Below are positions 1 to 9,939 of a stretch of 64,000 nucleotides of DNA, one piece after another (position 1 is the first letter of the stretch; each line of letters opens with the position of its first letter). The notes below the pieces were generated by a model. It made no database searches. It was not told the origin of the DNA and saw nothing but the letters and a program-made list of their open reading frames with translations. This DNA comes from Streptomyces sp. WZ-12 (GTDB taxonomy: Bacteria; Actinomycetota; Actinomycetes; Streptomycetales; Streptomycetaceae), in the NCBI RefSeq assembly GCF_028898845.1, contig NZ_CP118574.1:7055001-7119000 (forward strand), written 5' to 3'. Both the position numbers and the translations under genes were made by a program.

Positions 1-213
1 CGGCTGCTCCAGCGGCTCGCGGAGGACGTCCAGGACCTCGGCTTCATCGAGTCGAACCCGAAGCAGGACGGCCGGAACATGATCATGGTCCTCGGTCCGC
101 ACAAGAAGAAGACCGAGGCGATGGCCGAGGCCCGCGAGGCGCAGGCTGCCCGCAAGGCGGAGCGCCAGGGTGTGGCTCCCGCGGAGCCCGCTGAGGAGCA
201 CGCCGAGGCGTGA
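1..213 (+). CDS. infC: Translation initiation factor IF-3, C-terminal part (cut by window edge)
   Basis: The frame is open from base 1 and ends with TGA at 211-213, giving the last 70 residues of IF-3. The stretch [11 protein letters not shown] is typical of the end of the IF-3 C-terminal domain, and an Ala/Glu-rich tail follows, as usual in actinobacteria. IF-3 binds the 30S ribosomal subunit and checks initiator tRNA and start codon pairing. Its position just before rpmI and rplT is the classic infC-rpmI-rplT operon, which supports the call. The N-terminal domain and the start lie outside the window. Confidence 0.93.
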   Translation, partial: RLLQRLAEDVQDLGFIESNPKQDGRNMIMVLGPHKKKTEAMAEAREAQAARKAERQGVAPAEPAEEHAEA

Positions 214-336
214 GCTCTTGGGTGAGCTGCCCCGGATCCAGGCCGGGGCGCCAGCCCCGGAACAATCGACACATCTGACGCTCCCGTATGCCGGTCTCCG
301 CCGGTGGGGGCGCCACTGACGAGGAGAGTACGGCGC

Positions 337-531
337 ATGCCGAAGAACAAGACGCACAGCGGTGCCAGCAAGCGCTTCAAGATCACTGGCTCCGGCAAGG
401 TGCTGCGCGAGCGCGCAGGCAAGCGCCACCTGCTTGAGCACAAGTCGTCCCGCGTGACGCGTCGCCTCACCGGCAACGCCGAGATGGCCCCGGGCGACGC
501 CGCGAAGATCAAGAAGCTTCTCGGCAAGTGA
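337..531 (+). CDS. rpmI: Large ribosomal subunit protein bL35
   Basis: A 64-residue, strongly basic protein beginning [14 protein letters not shown], which is the signature N-terminus of bL35; the length is normal for the family. It is a structural protein of the 50S subunit. The ATG at 337 is preceded by GAGGAGAG, a good ribosome binding site; an ATG further upstream at 304 would add a non-homologous tail and is rejected. It lies 123 bp after infC and 108 bp before rplT, and is probably co-transcribed with both. Confidence 0.97.
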   Translation: MPKNKTHSGASKRFKITGSGKVLRERAGKRHLLEHKSSRVTRRLTGNAEMAPGDAAKIKKLLGK

Positions 532-639
532 GCCGGGGCGCTCCGCCACGTGAAGCGGAGCGCGCCGACCGGACCGGGACCTAACGTCGATTCGGGCCGT
601 GTGATGACCAACCACGGCCCCGCTACAAGGAGTTAACAA

Positions 640-1026
640 GTGGCACGCGTCAAGCGGGCAGTCAACGCCCAGAAGAAGCGCCGGGCGATCCTGGAGCAGG
701 CCAGCGGTTACCGCGGCCAGCGCTCCCGCCTCTACCGCAAGGCCAAGGAGCAGGTCACCCACTCCTTCGTCTACAACTACAACGACCGCAAGAAGCGCAA
801 GGGCGACTTCCGTCAGCTGTGGATCCAGCGCATCAACGCCGCTGCCCGCGCCAACGGCATGACCTACAACCGCTTCATCCAGGGTCTGAAGGCCGCCAAC
901 GTCGAGGTGGACCGCAAGATCCTCGCCGACCTGGCCGTGAACGACGGCAACGCGTTCGCCGCGCTGGTCGAGGTCGCGCAGAAGGCGCTGCCGAGCGACG
1001 TCAACGCCCCGAAGGCTGCCGCCTGA
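640..1026 (+). CDS. rplT: Large ribosomal subunit protein bL20
   Basis: A 128-residue basic protein with the bL20 hallmark sequence from residue 1 ([14 protein letters not shown], then [17 protein letters not shown]). bL20 binds 23S rRNA early in 50S assembly, and in many bacteria also represses its own operon. The start is GTG at 640 with AAGGAG seven bases upstream. It closes the infC-rpmI-rplT operon. The tail after about residue 118 is Ala-rich, as usual in Streptomyces. Confidence 0.97.
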   Translation: MARVKRAVNAQKKRRAILEQASGYRGQRSRLYRKAKEQVTHSFVYNYNDRKKRKGDFRQLWIQRINAAARANGMTYNRFIQGLKAANVEVDRKILADLAVNDGNAFAALVEVAQKALPSDVNAPKAAA

Positions 1027-1165
1027 GGCTCAGCCTGACAGCGCACTGGCGTCGGCAAGACGTCGGGATTGCGGACCCGCGGGCCCCGGCCTGCGGGTCC
1101 GCCGCGTTTCCGGCCCCGGTCCGCGCCGGGTCCCCGCACCGAACGAAAGAAGCGAGCCGCCGCCC

Positions 1166-2029
<864 letters not shown>

Positions 2030-2103
2030 TCGCGATCCCGACGGCGGGGCCGGGCCGAGCTAGTAGTGTGACCAGCTCCGGCCCGGAAGGGGGTAACACG
2101 GCG

Positions 2104-3228
2104 ATGACGGCGAGGACTTCGGCCAGCGCGGCGACCGCTGCCGACGGCGGGCCCGAGGCGTCCGGGGCGGTCGCGGGGCCGCTCGGAGTGGTGCCCGACG
2201 ACCTCCCCGACGGCCTGGTCGTCGCCGACGAGGACGGCCGGGTGATCTGCTTCAACGCCGCCGCCGCCCGGATCACCGGGATCGCCGCGCCGGACGCGCT
2301 GGGCCGCCCGGTGGGGGACGCCCTGCCGCTCCAGGACCTGGAGGGTCGCCGGTGGTGGCAGTTGACGGACCCGTACGGGGGGTTGGCCATCCGCCGCGGT
2401 CAGCCGGAGCGGAACCTGCTGCTGGGCGGGCGGGAGGTGCTGGTCTCCGCGCGCTACGTCCGCAGTCGGCCGGCCGGGCCGGTGCGGCGGCTGGTGATCG
2501 CGCTGCGCGGCACCGAGGCCCGGCGGCGCACCGAGCTGAGCCACGCCGAGCTGATCGCCACCGTCGCCCACGAGCTGCGCTCGCCGCTCACCTCCGTCAA
2601 GGGCTTCACCGCCACCCTCCTCCAGAAGTGGGAACGCTTCACCGACGACCAGAAACGGCTGATGCTGGAGACGGTGGATGCCGACGCCAACCGCGTCACC
2701 CGGCTCATCGCCGAGCTGCTGGACATCTCCCGGATCGACTCCGGGCGGTTGGAGGTCCGTCGGCAGCGGGTCGACATGATCGCCGCGGTGCGGCGGCACG
2801 TGCAGGCGCAGACCACCGCGGGCCAGCGGCCGGACCGCTTCCTGATCCGGATGATGGAGCCGCTGCCCGACCTGTGGGCGGACCCGGACAAGGTGGACCA
2901 GGTGCTCGGCAACCTCCTGGAAAACGCGGTGCGCCACGGCGACGGAACGGTCACCATCGAGGTCGGACCGGTGAAGGACACCGGCGGGGGAAAGGGGACG
3001 AGCGTCACCGTGAGCGACGAGGGTCCCGGCATCCCGGAGGAGTCGATGAGCCGTGTCTTCACCCGTTTCTGGCGGGGCAGCAAGCGCGGCGGCACCGGGC
3101 TCGGCCTCTACATCGTCAAGGGCATCGTCGAGGCCCACGGCGGCACGATCACGGTCGGCCGGGCCCCGGCCGGCGGCGCCCAGTTCCGATTCAGCCTGCC
3201 CGTCGCGGCGCCGGCCTTTTTGAATTAG
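2104..3228 (+). CDS. PAS-domain sensor histidine kinase, cytoplasmic
   Basis: A 374-residue kinase: a PAS-like sensor domain at about residues 30-115, a HisKA dimerisation domain with phospho-accepting His156 in VAHELRSPLTSVKGF, and a HATPase domain with N box (NLLENAVRHGDG), G1 box (DEGPGIPEE) and G2 box (GGTGLGLYIVKGI). No membrane segment is present, so it should sense an internal signal. The ATG at 2104 follows GGAAGGGGG. No response regulator gene is adjacent, so it is an orphan kinase in this window. It lies between the methyltransferase and pheS, as in other Streptomyces. Confidence 0.92.
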   Translation: MTARTSASAATAADGGPEASGAVAGPLGVVPDDLPDGLVVADEDGRVICFNAAAARITGIAAPDALGRPVGDALPLQDLEGRRWWQLTDPYGGLAIRRGQPERNLLLGGREVLVSARYVRSRPAGPVRRLVIALRGTEARRRTELSHAELIATVAHELRSPLTSVKGFTATLLQKWERFTDDQKRLMLETVDADANRVTRLIAELLDISRIDSGRLEVRRQRVDMIAAVRRHVQAQTTAGQRPDRFLIRMMEPLPDLWADPDKVDQVLGNLLENAVRHGDGTVTIEVGPVKDTGGGKGTSVTVSDEGPGIPEESMSRVFTRFWRGSKRGGTGLGLYIVKGIVEAHGGTITVGRAPAGGAQFRFSLPVAAPAFLN

Positions 3229-3341
3229 CAGTGTCGCGAAGCGTCGTGCAAGGGTGGCGGTGGGCGCCGGGCGGGCTGAGCGGCGCGGCGGGCGCCCCGA
3301 CGGCAGGGGCGGGCGGGCCGCCGGCGGCCCGACCCTTAGAC

Positions 3342-3370
3342 TTGACCTTTGGCACCTTTGGCGCACAGGC
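3342..3370 (+). promoter_or_regulatory. Candidate pheST promoter
   Basis: TTGACC at 3342-3347 and ACAGGC at 3365-3370 are separated by 17 bp, a reasonable -35/-10 pair 75 bp before the pheS start. The rest of the 216-bp gap after the kinase gene shows no T-box or leader peptide that I could recognise. Confidence 0.35.
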
Positions 3371-3444
3371 ATCGCGGACACGCGGGCGCAGAGCCGAGGC
3401 GAAGCGAGCCGCGCCAAGCCACACCACCGGAAGCACGGGAAGAG

Positions 3445-4596
3445 ATGTCCGCACCCAATAAGTCGTACGACCCTGTCGAGGTCGAAGCCCTGAAACCGGA
3501 AGAGATCGCCCGACGGGTCTACGAGGCGCTGGCCGCCATCGCCGCCGCGGGTGACCTCGACGCGCTCGCTCAGGCGAAGGTGGCGCACGCCGGGGGCACC
3601 TCGCCGCTGGCGCTCGCCAACCGCGAGATCGGCGCCCTCCCGCCGCAGGCCAAGGCGGACGCCGGCAAGCGCGTCGGCCAGGCCCGCGGGCGGGTCAACC
3701 AGGCGCTCAAGGCCCGTCAGGAAGAGCTGGAGGCGGAGCGCGACGCGCGCGTCCTGGTCGAGGAGGCGGTGGACGTCACGCTGCCGTACGACCGGGTCCC
3801 GGCCGGCGCCCGGCACCCGCTGACCACCTTCATGGAGCGGGTCGCGGACGTCTTCGTCGCGATGGGCTACGAGGTCGCCGAGGGCCCCGAGGTCGAGGCC
3901 GAGTGGTTCAACTTCGACGCGCTCAACTTCGTGCCGGACCACCCCGCGCGCCAGATGCAGGACACCTTCTTCGTGCAAAGTGGGGGCACCTCTCAGACGG
4001 AGTCTGGGGGAGGGCCCCAGGGCGACGAGTCGGGCGTGGTGCTGCGCACCCACACCTCGCCGGTGCAGGCCCGCACGCTGGTCGACCGGGAGCCGCCGGT
4101 CTACGTCGTCTGCCCGGGGCGGGTCTACCGCACCGACGAGCTGGACGCCACGCACTCCCCGGTCTTCCACCAGATCGAGCTGCTCGCCGTCGACGAGGGC
4201 CTGACCATGGCGGACCTCAAGGGCACCCTGGACCACATGGTCCAGGCGCTGTTCGGCCCGGACATGAAGACCCGGCTGCGGCCGAACTACTTCCCGTTCA
4301 CCGAGCCGTCCGCCGAGATGGACATGGTCTGCTACGTCTGCCGCGGCGCGTCCGTGGGCAACCCGGACCGGCCGTGCCGCACCTGCTCCAGCGAGGGTTG
4401 GATCGAGCTGGGCGGCTGCGGCATGGTCAACCCCAAGGTGCTGGTCGCCTGTGGTGTGGACCCCGAGAAGTACAGCGGTTTCGCCTTCGGGTTCGGAATC
4501 GACCGGATGCTGATGTTCCGGCACAACGTGGAAGACATGCGCGACATGTTCGAGGGCGACGTCCGGTTCACCCGGCCGTTCGGGATGGAGATCTGA
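3445..4596 (+). CDS. pheS: Phenylalanine--tRNA ligase alpha subunit
   Basis: A 383-residue class II aminoacyl-tRNA synthetase catalytic subunit: N-terminal coiled-coil at about 1-110, then the catalytic core with motif 2 (FHQIELL) and motif 3 ([10 protein letters not shown]). With PheT it forms an alpha2-beta2 enzyme that charges tRNA-Phe. The ATG at 3445 follows GGAAGAG and gives the expected N-terminus. Oddity: between FFVQ and [14 protein letters not shown] there is an extra Gly/Ser/Thr-rich stretch of about 14 residues (about 179-192), encoded by a palindromic repeat (see the repeat at 3977-4018). The frame is kept and all catalytic motifs are intact. Confidence 0.96.
   Translation: MSAPNKSYDPVEVEALKPEEIARRVYEALAAIAAAGDLDALAQAKVAHAGGTSPLALANREIGALPPQAKADAGKRVGQARGRVNQALKARQEELEAERDARVLVEEAVDVTLPYDRVPAGARHPLTTFMERVADVFVAMGYEVAEGPEVEAEWFNFDALNFVPDHPARQMQDTFFVQSGGTSQTESGGGPQGDESGVVLRTHTSPVQARTLVDREPPVYVVCPGRVYRTDELDATHSPVFHQIELLAVDEGLTMADLKGTLDHMVQALFGPDMKTRLRPNYFPFTEPSAEMDMVCYVCRGASVGNPDRPCRTCSSEGWIELGGCGMVNPKVLVACGVDPEKYSGFAFGFGIDRMLMFRHNVEDMRDMFEGDVRFTRPFGMEI
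3977..4018 (+). repeat. Palindromic Streptomyces-type repeat inserted in frame in pheS
   Basis: The sequence starts GTGGGGGCACCTCTCAGAC, then GGA, then GTCTGGGGGAGGGCCCC, so the arms CTCAGAC and GTCTGGG pair with flanking G/C runs. It resembles the short GGGGGCACCTCCC...GGGGGAG palindromes commonly met between Streptomyces genes. Here it lies inside an essential gene and adds codons without changing frame. Confidence 0.6.
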
Positions 4597-7121
4597 TGCG
4601 GGTCCCGCTTTCTTGGCTGCGGGAATACGTCGACCTGCCGGCGACGACGACCGGCCGCGACGTGCAGGAGAAGCTCATCACGGTCGGCCTGGAGGTCGAG
4701 ACCGTCGAGCAGCTCGGCGCAGACCTCACCGGCCCGCTGGTCGTCGGCCAGGTGCTGACCATCGAGGAGTTGGAGGGCTTCAAGAAGCCGATCCGCTTCT
4801 GCACGGTGGACGTCGGCCAGGCCAACGGCACCGGCGAGCCGCAGGAGATCGTCTGCGGTGCGCGGAACTTCGCGGTCGGCGACAAGGTCGTGGTCGTCCT
4901 CCCCGGCGCCGTGCTGCCCGGTGACTTCAAGATCGCCGCCCGCAAGACGTACGGCAGGAAGTCGCACGGCATGATCTGCTCCGGCGACGAGCTGGGCATG
5001 GGCGACGACGGCACGCACGGCATCATCGTGCTGCCGCCGGAGACCGAGGTGGGCCTCGACGCGATCGAGCTGCTGGAGCTCCGCGACGAGGTGCTGGACA
5101 TCGCCGTCACCCCGGACCGCGGCTACTGCCTGTCGATGCGCGGTGTGGCCCGCGAGGCGGCCACCGCCTTCGGCCTGCCGTTGCGCGACCCGGCACTGCT
5201 GGACGTGGCGCCGCCGAACGCCGGCGGCTACCCGGTCCAGGTCGCCGACCCGATCGGCTGCGACCGCTTCACCGCCCGTACGGTCAGCGGTCTGGCCCCC
5301 GAGGCCCGCACCCCGCTCTGGATGCAGCGCCGGCTGCAGAAGGCCGGCATGCGCCCCATCTCGCTGGCCGTGGACGTCACCAACTACGTGATGCTGGAGC
5401 TGGGTCAGCCGCTGCACGCCTACGACCGGGCGACCGTCGACGGTCCGATCGGCGTCCGCCGCGCCACGCCCGGCGAGGAGCTGGTCACCCTCGACGGCAC
5501 CAAGCGGGTGCTGGACGGCGAGGACCTGGTCATCACCGACAACCGCGGCCCCATCGGGCTGGCGGGCGTGATGGGCGGCGCCAACACCGAGATCGCGGCG
5601 CCGACCGTGGACCCGGAGTCCGGCCAACTGCACGGCACCACCGACGTGGTGATCGAGGCCGCGCACTTCGACGCGATCTCCATCGCCCGCACCGCCCGCC
5701 GCCACCGGCTCTCCTCCGAGGCCGCCAAGCGCTTCGAGCGCGGGGTGGACCCGGAGGCGGCGTCCGCAGCGGCACAGCGCACCGTGGACCTGCTGGTGCT
5801 GCTCGCCGGCGGCACCGTCGAGGACGGCGTCACCGAGATCGTCTCGCCGCGCGGGCCGCGCACCGTCAGCATCCCCGCCAACCACCCGGACAAGGTCGCG
5901 GGTGTCCCGTACGGCCGGGAGACCGTCGTCCGCCGCCTCCAGCAGGTCGGCTGCGACGTCTACGGCCAGGACGAGCTGGTGGTCACGGTGCCGTCCTGGC
6001 GCCCCGACCTCAGCGACCCCAACGACCTGGCCGAGGAGGTCATCCGGCTGGAGGGCTACGAGAACCTGCCCTCCACGCTGCCGCTGCCGCCGGCCGGCCG
6101 CGGGTTGACGGAGCGTCAGCGGCTGCACCGCCGGGTCGGCCGGGCGCTGGCCGGCGCCGGCTACGTCGAGGCGCTGAACTACCCGTTCACCGGCTCGGCC
6201 GTCCTGGACCAGCTCGGCATCGAGGCGGACGACCCGCGGCGGGACGCGGTCACGTTGGTGAACCCGCTCTCGGACGAGGAGCCGGACCTCCGCACCACCC
6301 TGGTCCCCGGACTGTTGGGCACGCTGCGCCGCAACGTCGGCCGGGGCAACCACGACCTGGCGCTCTTCGAGACCGGCCCGGTGTTCCGGGCCACCGGTCA
6401 GGAGCAGCCGGCCCGCCGGCTGGTGGTCGACCGCCGGCCGACCGACGACGAGATCGCCTCGCTGGACGCCTCGCTGCCGCAGCAGCCGCGGCGGGCCGCC
6501 GTGGTGCTGGCCGGCGCGCGCGAGCAGGCCGGTTGGTGGGGCGAGGGCTACCCGGCCGGTTGGGCGGACGCTATCGAGGCGGGCCGGACCGTGGCCCGTG
6601 AGGCGGGCGTCGAGCTGATCGTCCGTCAGGACCAGCACGCCCCGTGGCACCCCGGCCGGTGCGCGGCGCTGCTCGCGGTGGTCGACGGCGAGGAGATCCT
6701 CGTCGGCAACGCCGGTGAGCTGCACCCGCGGGTCGTCAAGGCGCTCGGGCTGCCCGAGCGCACCAGCGCGATGGAGATCGACCTGGACCGGCTGGAGCGG
6801 GCCTCGGCCGGCGCCCAGCAGGCGCCGCGGATCTCCACCTTCCCGGTCGCCACGCAGGACGTGGCGCTGATCGTCGACGCGTCGGTGGCGGCGGCGGACG
6901 TCGAGGCCGCCCTCCGGGCCGGCGCCGGCGAACTGCTGGAGTCGGTGCGGCTGTTCGACGTGTTCACCGGCGAGCAGGTGGGCGAGGGCAAGAAGTCCCT
7001 GGCGTACGCGCTGCGGTTCCGGGCGTCCGACCGGACGCTGACGGCCGAGGAGGCCACGGCGGCCCGGGACGCGGCGGTCGCCGTCGCGGTCGAGCGGGTG
7101 GGCGCGGCCCTGCGCGGCTGA
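4596..7121 (+). CDS. pheT: Phenylalanine--tRNA ligase beta subunit
   Basis: An 841-residue protein with the PheT domain order: N-terminal tRNA-binding (EMAP/OB) domain at about 40-160, B3/B4 editing domain, B5 domain, the catalytic-like core, and the C-terminal ferredoxin-fold anticodon-binding domain ([20 protein letters not shown]). It edits mischarged Tyr and binds tRNA-Phe together with PheS. Its ATG overlaps the pheS TGA by one base (TGATG), showing translational coupling. A strong hairpin terminator follows. Confidence 0.97.
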   Translation: MRVPLSWLREYVDLPATTTGRDVQEKLITVGLEVETVEQLGADLTGPLVVGQVLTIEELEGFKKPIRFCTVDVGQANGTGEPQEIVCGARNFAVGDKVVVVLPGAVLPGDFKIAARKTYGRKSHGMICSGDELGMGDDGTHGIIVLPPETEVGLDAIELLELRDEVLDIAVTPDRGYCLSMRGVAREAATAFGLPLRDPALLDVAPPNAGGYPVQVADPIGCDRFTARTVSGLAPEARTPLWMQRRLQKAGMRPISLAVDVTNYVMLELGQPLHAYDRATVDGPIGVRRATPGEELVTLDGTKRVLDGEDLVITDNRGPIGLAGVMGGANTEIAAPTVDPESGQLHGTTDVVIEAAHFDAISIARTARRHRLSSEAAKRFERGVDPEAASAAAQRTVDLLVLLAGGTVEDGVTEIVSPRGPRTVSIPANHPDKVAGVPYGRETVVRRLQQVGCDVYGQDELVVTVPSWRPDLSDPNDLAEEVIRLEGYENLPSTLPLPPAGRGLTERQRLHRRVGRALAGAGYVEALNYPFTGSAVLDQLGIEADDPRRDAVTLVNPLSDEEPDLRTTLVPGLLGTLRRNVGRGNHDLALFETGPVFRATGQEQPARRLVVDRRPTDDEIASLDASLPQQPRRAAVVLAGAREQAGWWGEGYPAGWADAIEAGRTVAREAGVELIVRQDQHAPWHPGRCAALLAVVDGEEILVGNAGELHPRVVKALGLPERTSAMEIDLDRLERASAGAQQAPRISTFPVATQDVALIVDASVAAADVEAALRAGAGELLESVRLFDVFTGEQVGEGKKSLAYALRFRASDRTLTAEEATAARDAAVAVAVERVGAALRG

Positions 7122-7145
7122 CGCCCGGCCCATCGAGGCCCCGAA

Positions 7146-7180
7146 CGGGCCCCCGTCCACGCTCCGTGGACGGGGGCCCG
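7146..7180 (+). terminator. Rho-independent-type hairpin after pheT
   Basis: CGGGCCCCCGTCCAC and GTGGACGGGGGCCCG form a perfect 15-bp stem with a 5-base loop, 25 bp after the pheT stop. There is no clear T-run, as is common for Streptomyces terminators. Confidence 0.75.
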
Positions 7181-7257
7181 TCGCTTTCCGGCCACCCCCA
7201 ACCCACCCCCAACCCGCCCATACCCGACCCCGGACGGGCCCGCGCCCCGCTCGTGGC

Positions 7258-7277
7258 CGCTTCACACCCCGTGCGAA
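7258..7277 (+). promoter_or_regulatory. Palindromic operator copy 1 upstream of the HTH/TPR regulator
   Basis: CGCTTCACACCCCGTGCGAA, whose core is TTCACAC-CCC-GTGCGAA (one mismatch to a perfect dyad), lies 54 bp before the regulator start at 7332. The same 20 bases recur at 9637-9656, and a perfect version is at 9675-9691. This spacing suggests autoregulation by the regulator encoded at 7332; that is inference. Confidence 0.5.
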
Positions 7278-7331
7278 CTCCCCCTGATTACGCTGGACTT
7301 AAGGAGTCCTTACGTCCCTGGGGGGCGAGCC

Positions 7332-8669
7332 ATGGAGCCCAACACGTTGCTCGACGCGATCCTGGACGAGGCCGGCATCTCGCACGCCGGGCTGGCGGCC
7401 CGGATCAACGAACTCGGGCGGCGGCGCGGGCTCGCGCTGCGCTACGAGCACACCGCCGTGGCGCGCTGGCTCAAGGGGCAGCGCCCGCGCGGCCAGGTGC
7501 CGGACCTGATCTGCGAGGTGCTCGGCGAGCGGCTGCGCCGGCCGGTGGGCCTGGGCGACATCGGATTCAGCGGCCCGGGGGCGCGCCGGACTCCGGACAC
7601 CCAGCTGTCGGGGTTCGTCGAGCGGGCCACCGCGCTGTGGCGGTCCGACGAACAGCAGCGGCCGCACGTGGTCGCGGCGCCCGCGCTCACCGGAACGTCG
7701 GCGATCATCCCGGTCTGGGAGTGGGAGAACCCGCCGGAGGACTTCGACGTCTCGCGCGAGGGGCTGACCCGGGTCGGCTTGGCCGACATCGAGATGCTCC
7801 GGGCGGCGCGGACCCACTACGAGCAGATGTACCGGAAGGCGGGTGGTATCGCTACCAGAACACGCATCGTCGGATTCCTCAACACCGAGGCGGCGCCGCT
7901 GCTGCGGGGCAGCTACAGCGATGCGACGGGGCGTCAACTGCACCGGGCCACCGGTGGGTTGGTGGCCGTCGCGGGCATCTGCGCGTACGACTCGGACGCT
8001 CTCGGGCTGGCCCAGCGCTACTTTCACCAGGCGCTGCGGTTAGCCAAGGCCAGCGGGGACCGCGGGCTCGGCGCGTACATCATCGCGCTGCTGGTCAACC
8101 AGTCCCTCTTCGTACGGGAATACCGCCAGGCGGTCGCCTTCGCGGAGGCCGCGCTGCGCACCGCCGGCGGGCAGCTCACCCCGGCGCTGTCGGCCGATCT
8201 CCACGCGATGCAGGCCAAGGCGTACGCGCGGCTGGGCGACGGCTCCGGCGCGCTGGACTGCATCCGACGGGCCGAGACCGCGGCGGACCGGATCCGCCCT
8301 GGGCTGGAGCCCGCCGAGACCGGCTATGTGCAGCCGGGCCTGGTGAACGTACAAGTGGCGGAGGCGCTGCTCAGCCTGGGGGACCTGCGGTCCGCCCGGG
8401 AGCAGGCGGACGCCGCCGTGGACACCCCCGCACACGACCGCGGCCGGGTTCACCGGCTGGCCATGCTCACCCATATCGAGCTGCGCCAAGGGGATGCGGA
8501 CCGGGCCGTGGCCAATGCCGCGGAGATGACGGAGCAGGCTCGGGGCATGGAGTCGCAGCGCCTGCGGGACCGGCTGCGGGCCGTGCGCGAGCATCTGGCG
8601 GAGACCGGGAGTTCCGCGACGGACGAGGCTGCCGATCTCATCGACGAGGTGCTGCGCGTTCCGCTGTGA
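7332..8669 (+). CDS. HTH-type transcriptional regulator with TPR-like repeats
   Basis: A 445-residue protein with an N-terminal helix-turn-helix region at about 8-75 (GISHAGLAARINELGRRRG, then AVARWLKGQRPRGQVPDL) followed by helical, Ala/Leu/Arg-rich TPR-like repeats from about 190 to 430. This architecture is common among Streptomyces developmental and antibiotic regulators such as NsdA; I cannot assign it to one of them. The ATG at 7332 follows a GGGGGG run. It is 48 bp upstream of the Nudix gene on the same strand. Palindromes at 7258 and 9637-9691 flank this gene, the Nudix gene and the small membrane gene, and are candidate binding sites. Confidence 0.8.
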   Translation: MEPNTLLDAILDEAGISHAGLAARINELGRRRGLALRYEHTAVARWLKGQRPRGQVPDLICEVLGERLRRPVGLGDIGFSGPGARRTPDTQLSGFVERATALWRSDEQQRPHVVAAPALTGTSAIIPVWEWENPPEDFDVSREGLTRVGLADIEMLRAARTHYEQMYRKAGGIATRTRIVGFLNTEAAPLLRGSYSDATGRQLHRATGGLVAVAGICAYDSDALGLAQRYFHQALRLAKASGDRGLGAYIIALLVNQSLFVREYRQAVAFAEAALRTAGGQLTPALSADLHAMQAKAYARLGDGSGALDCIRRAETAADRIRPGLEPAETGYVQPGLVNVQVAEALLSLGDLRSAREQADAAVDTPAHDRGRVHRLAMLTHIELRQGDADRAVANAAEMTEQARGMESQRLRDRLRAVREHLAETGSSATDEAADLIDEVLRVPL

Positions 8670-8717
8670 CCGGGCTCGTGTCACCTTGCCGGCCCTCAAG
8701 CGGAAGGTGGCAGTTAC

Positions 8718-9248
8718 GTGCGTTGGAACAACCTCAGCGAAAAGCCGGTCTACGCGAATCCCTGGTTCCGGGTCAACCTGGCCGATGTGGAGCTCCCCGA
8801 CGGCCGTCATCTGGATCACTTCCTGATCCGGATGCGGCCGGTCGCGGTGGCCACCGTGGTCAACGAGGCCAATGAGGTGCTGCTGTTGTGGCGGCACCGC
8901 TTCATCACCGACAGCTGGGGCTGGGAGTTGGCCGCCGGCGTCGTGGAGGACGGGGAGGACCCGGTCATCGCGGCCGCGCGCGAGATGGAGGAGGAGACCG
9001 GGTGGCGACCCGGACCCCTCCACCACCTCCTCTCGGTGGAGCCGTCCAACGGCCTCACCGACGCGCGGCACCACATCTACTGGTCCGAAGAGGCCGAGTA
9101 CCTGGGCGTTCCGCAGGACGACTTCGAGTCGGACCGGCGGGAGTGGGTCGACCTCAAGCTGGTGCCCGACATGGTGGCGAGGGGGGAGGTGCCGGCCGCG
9201 AACATGGCCGCGGCCCTGCTGATGCTCCACCACATCCGGCTCGGCTGA
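8718..9248 (+). CDS. Nudix hydrolase, ADP-ribose pyrophosphatase-like
   Basis: A 176-residue protein with a complete Nudix box: GVVEDGEDPVIAAAREMEEE followed by TGW, matching G-x5-E-x7-REUxEExGU. The N-terminal strands (RMRPVAVATVVNEANEVLLLWRHRF region) resemble ADP-ribose/NDP-sugar hydrolases. The GTG at 8718 is preceded by GGAAGG. It lies in the same transcription unit as the HTH/TPR regulator. Its substrate cannot be decided from sequence. Confidence 0.88.
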   Translation: MRWNNLSEKPVYANPWFRVNLADVELPDGRHLDHFLIRMRPVAVATVVNEANEVLLLWRHRFITDSWGWELAAGVVEDGEDPVIAAAREMEEETGWRPGPLHHLLSVEPSNGLTDARHHIYWSEEAEYLGVPQDDFESDRREWVDLKLVPDMVARGEVPAANMAAALLMLHHIRLG

Positions 9249-9270
9249 TGCCGGTCGGGTCGGCCCGGCC

Positions 9271-9528
9271 CTAGCGTCCGTACGCCTGCCACAGGGCGGC
9301 GGCCCCCGCTACGAGCCCGGCCAGGGCGGCGAGCGAGGGCAGTGGCCAGCGCCGACTCTCCAACCGCGTGACGCGGGCCTGGAGTTCGTCCGCTTCGCGG
9401 GTGGTCTGTTCGCAGCGCTGGGCCTGGAGCCTGAGTTGGCCGTCGACCGTGGCGGTGCGTACGTCGAGTAGGCGCCGCAGCTCCGCTAAGTCGGCGGCGA
9501 TCAGATCGGGGTCCCGATGGGCGGTCAC
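9271..9528 (-). CDS. Small coiled-coil protein with C-terminal membrane anchor
   Basis: An 85-residue protein: residues about 8-62 are charged and heptad-like (coiled coil), and the last 22 residues (LPSLAALAGLVAGAAALWQA) form one membrane helix. The start is GTG at 9528 because GAGGAG lies a few bases upstream; longer readings have no ribosome site. It is convergent with the Nudix gene (22 bp apart). Its upstream region carries two copies of the same palindrome found in front of the HTH/TPR regulator, so it may be a target of that regulator. The family is not recognised. Confidence 0.65.
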   Translation of the reverse strand: MTAHRDPDLIAADLAELRRLLDVRTATVDGQLRLQAQRCEQTTREADELQARVTRLESRRWPLPSLAALAGLVAGAAALWQAYGR

Positions 9529-9636
9529 GTTCCGCTCCTCTTTCCTTCTCCTGGTGGCGGTCGGGGGGTTACCGGAACCAGTCAACTGCCCTGGGGGAGA
9601 AGGCGGGAGCGTGTGCGGCGGGGAGATACGGGTCAG

Positions 9637-9691
9637 CGCTTCACACCCCGTGCGAAGTGACGCTCCGTGAGCGTTTCGCACGGGGTGCGAA
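9637..9691. promoter_or_regulatory. Palindromic operator copies 2 and 3
   Basis: CGCTTCACACCCCGTGCGAA (9637-9656) is base-for-base identical to 7258-7277, and TTCGCACGGGGTGCGAA (9675-9691) is a perfect dyad of the same core. Centres are about 35 bp apart, and together they form a larger inverted repeat. They lie 109-163 bp upstream of the small membrane-protein gene at 9528. The rest of the 411-bp gap (9529-9939) holds only a terminator hairpin. Confidence 0.55.
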
Positions 9692-9899
9692 GCGCGCGCG
9701 CCGAGTTGGCGCATTCACCCTCTGTCATCAACGGCCAGAAGGGAGTTCACTCTTCTTACGGGGACGAACGCCGGCGGTCGGGCGCCTGCCGGCCGGGTCC
9801 GCCCGCCGAACTTTCCCCCGAGCGGCGGGCGGACGGCCCTCGTATCCCGCCCGGGCGGAGGGCCCCCCTCTTTCCGCCCGGGCGGCCGGCCCACGCAAC

Positions 9900-9933
9900 C
9901 TCCCCCGGCGAAGCGGCGGCTTCGCCGGGGGAG
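9900..9933 (-). terminator. Hairpin terminator of the dehydrogenase gene
   Basis: CTCCCCCGGCGAAGC and GCTTCGCCGGGGGAG form a perfect 15-bp stem with a 4-base loop, directly after the stop (9940) of the minus-strand dehydrogenase gene. Confidence 0.75.
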
Positions 9934-9939
9934 CCGGGC

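Noticed and set aside
214..336. L20-type autoregulatory pseudoknot before rpmI
   Set aside because: A GC-rich hairpin is present, but I could not match it to the known L20 leader structures.
4332..7265. Very long minus-strand open frame opposite pheT
   Set aside because: The predicted protein is Arg/Gly/His-rich with no motif and exactly mirrors the codon bias of pheT; an antisense shadow.
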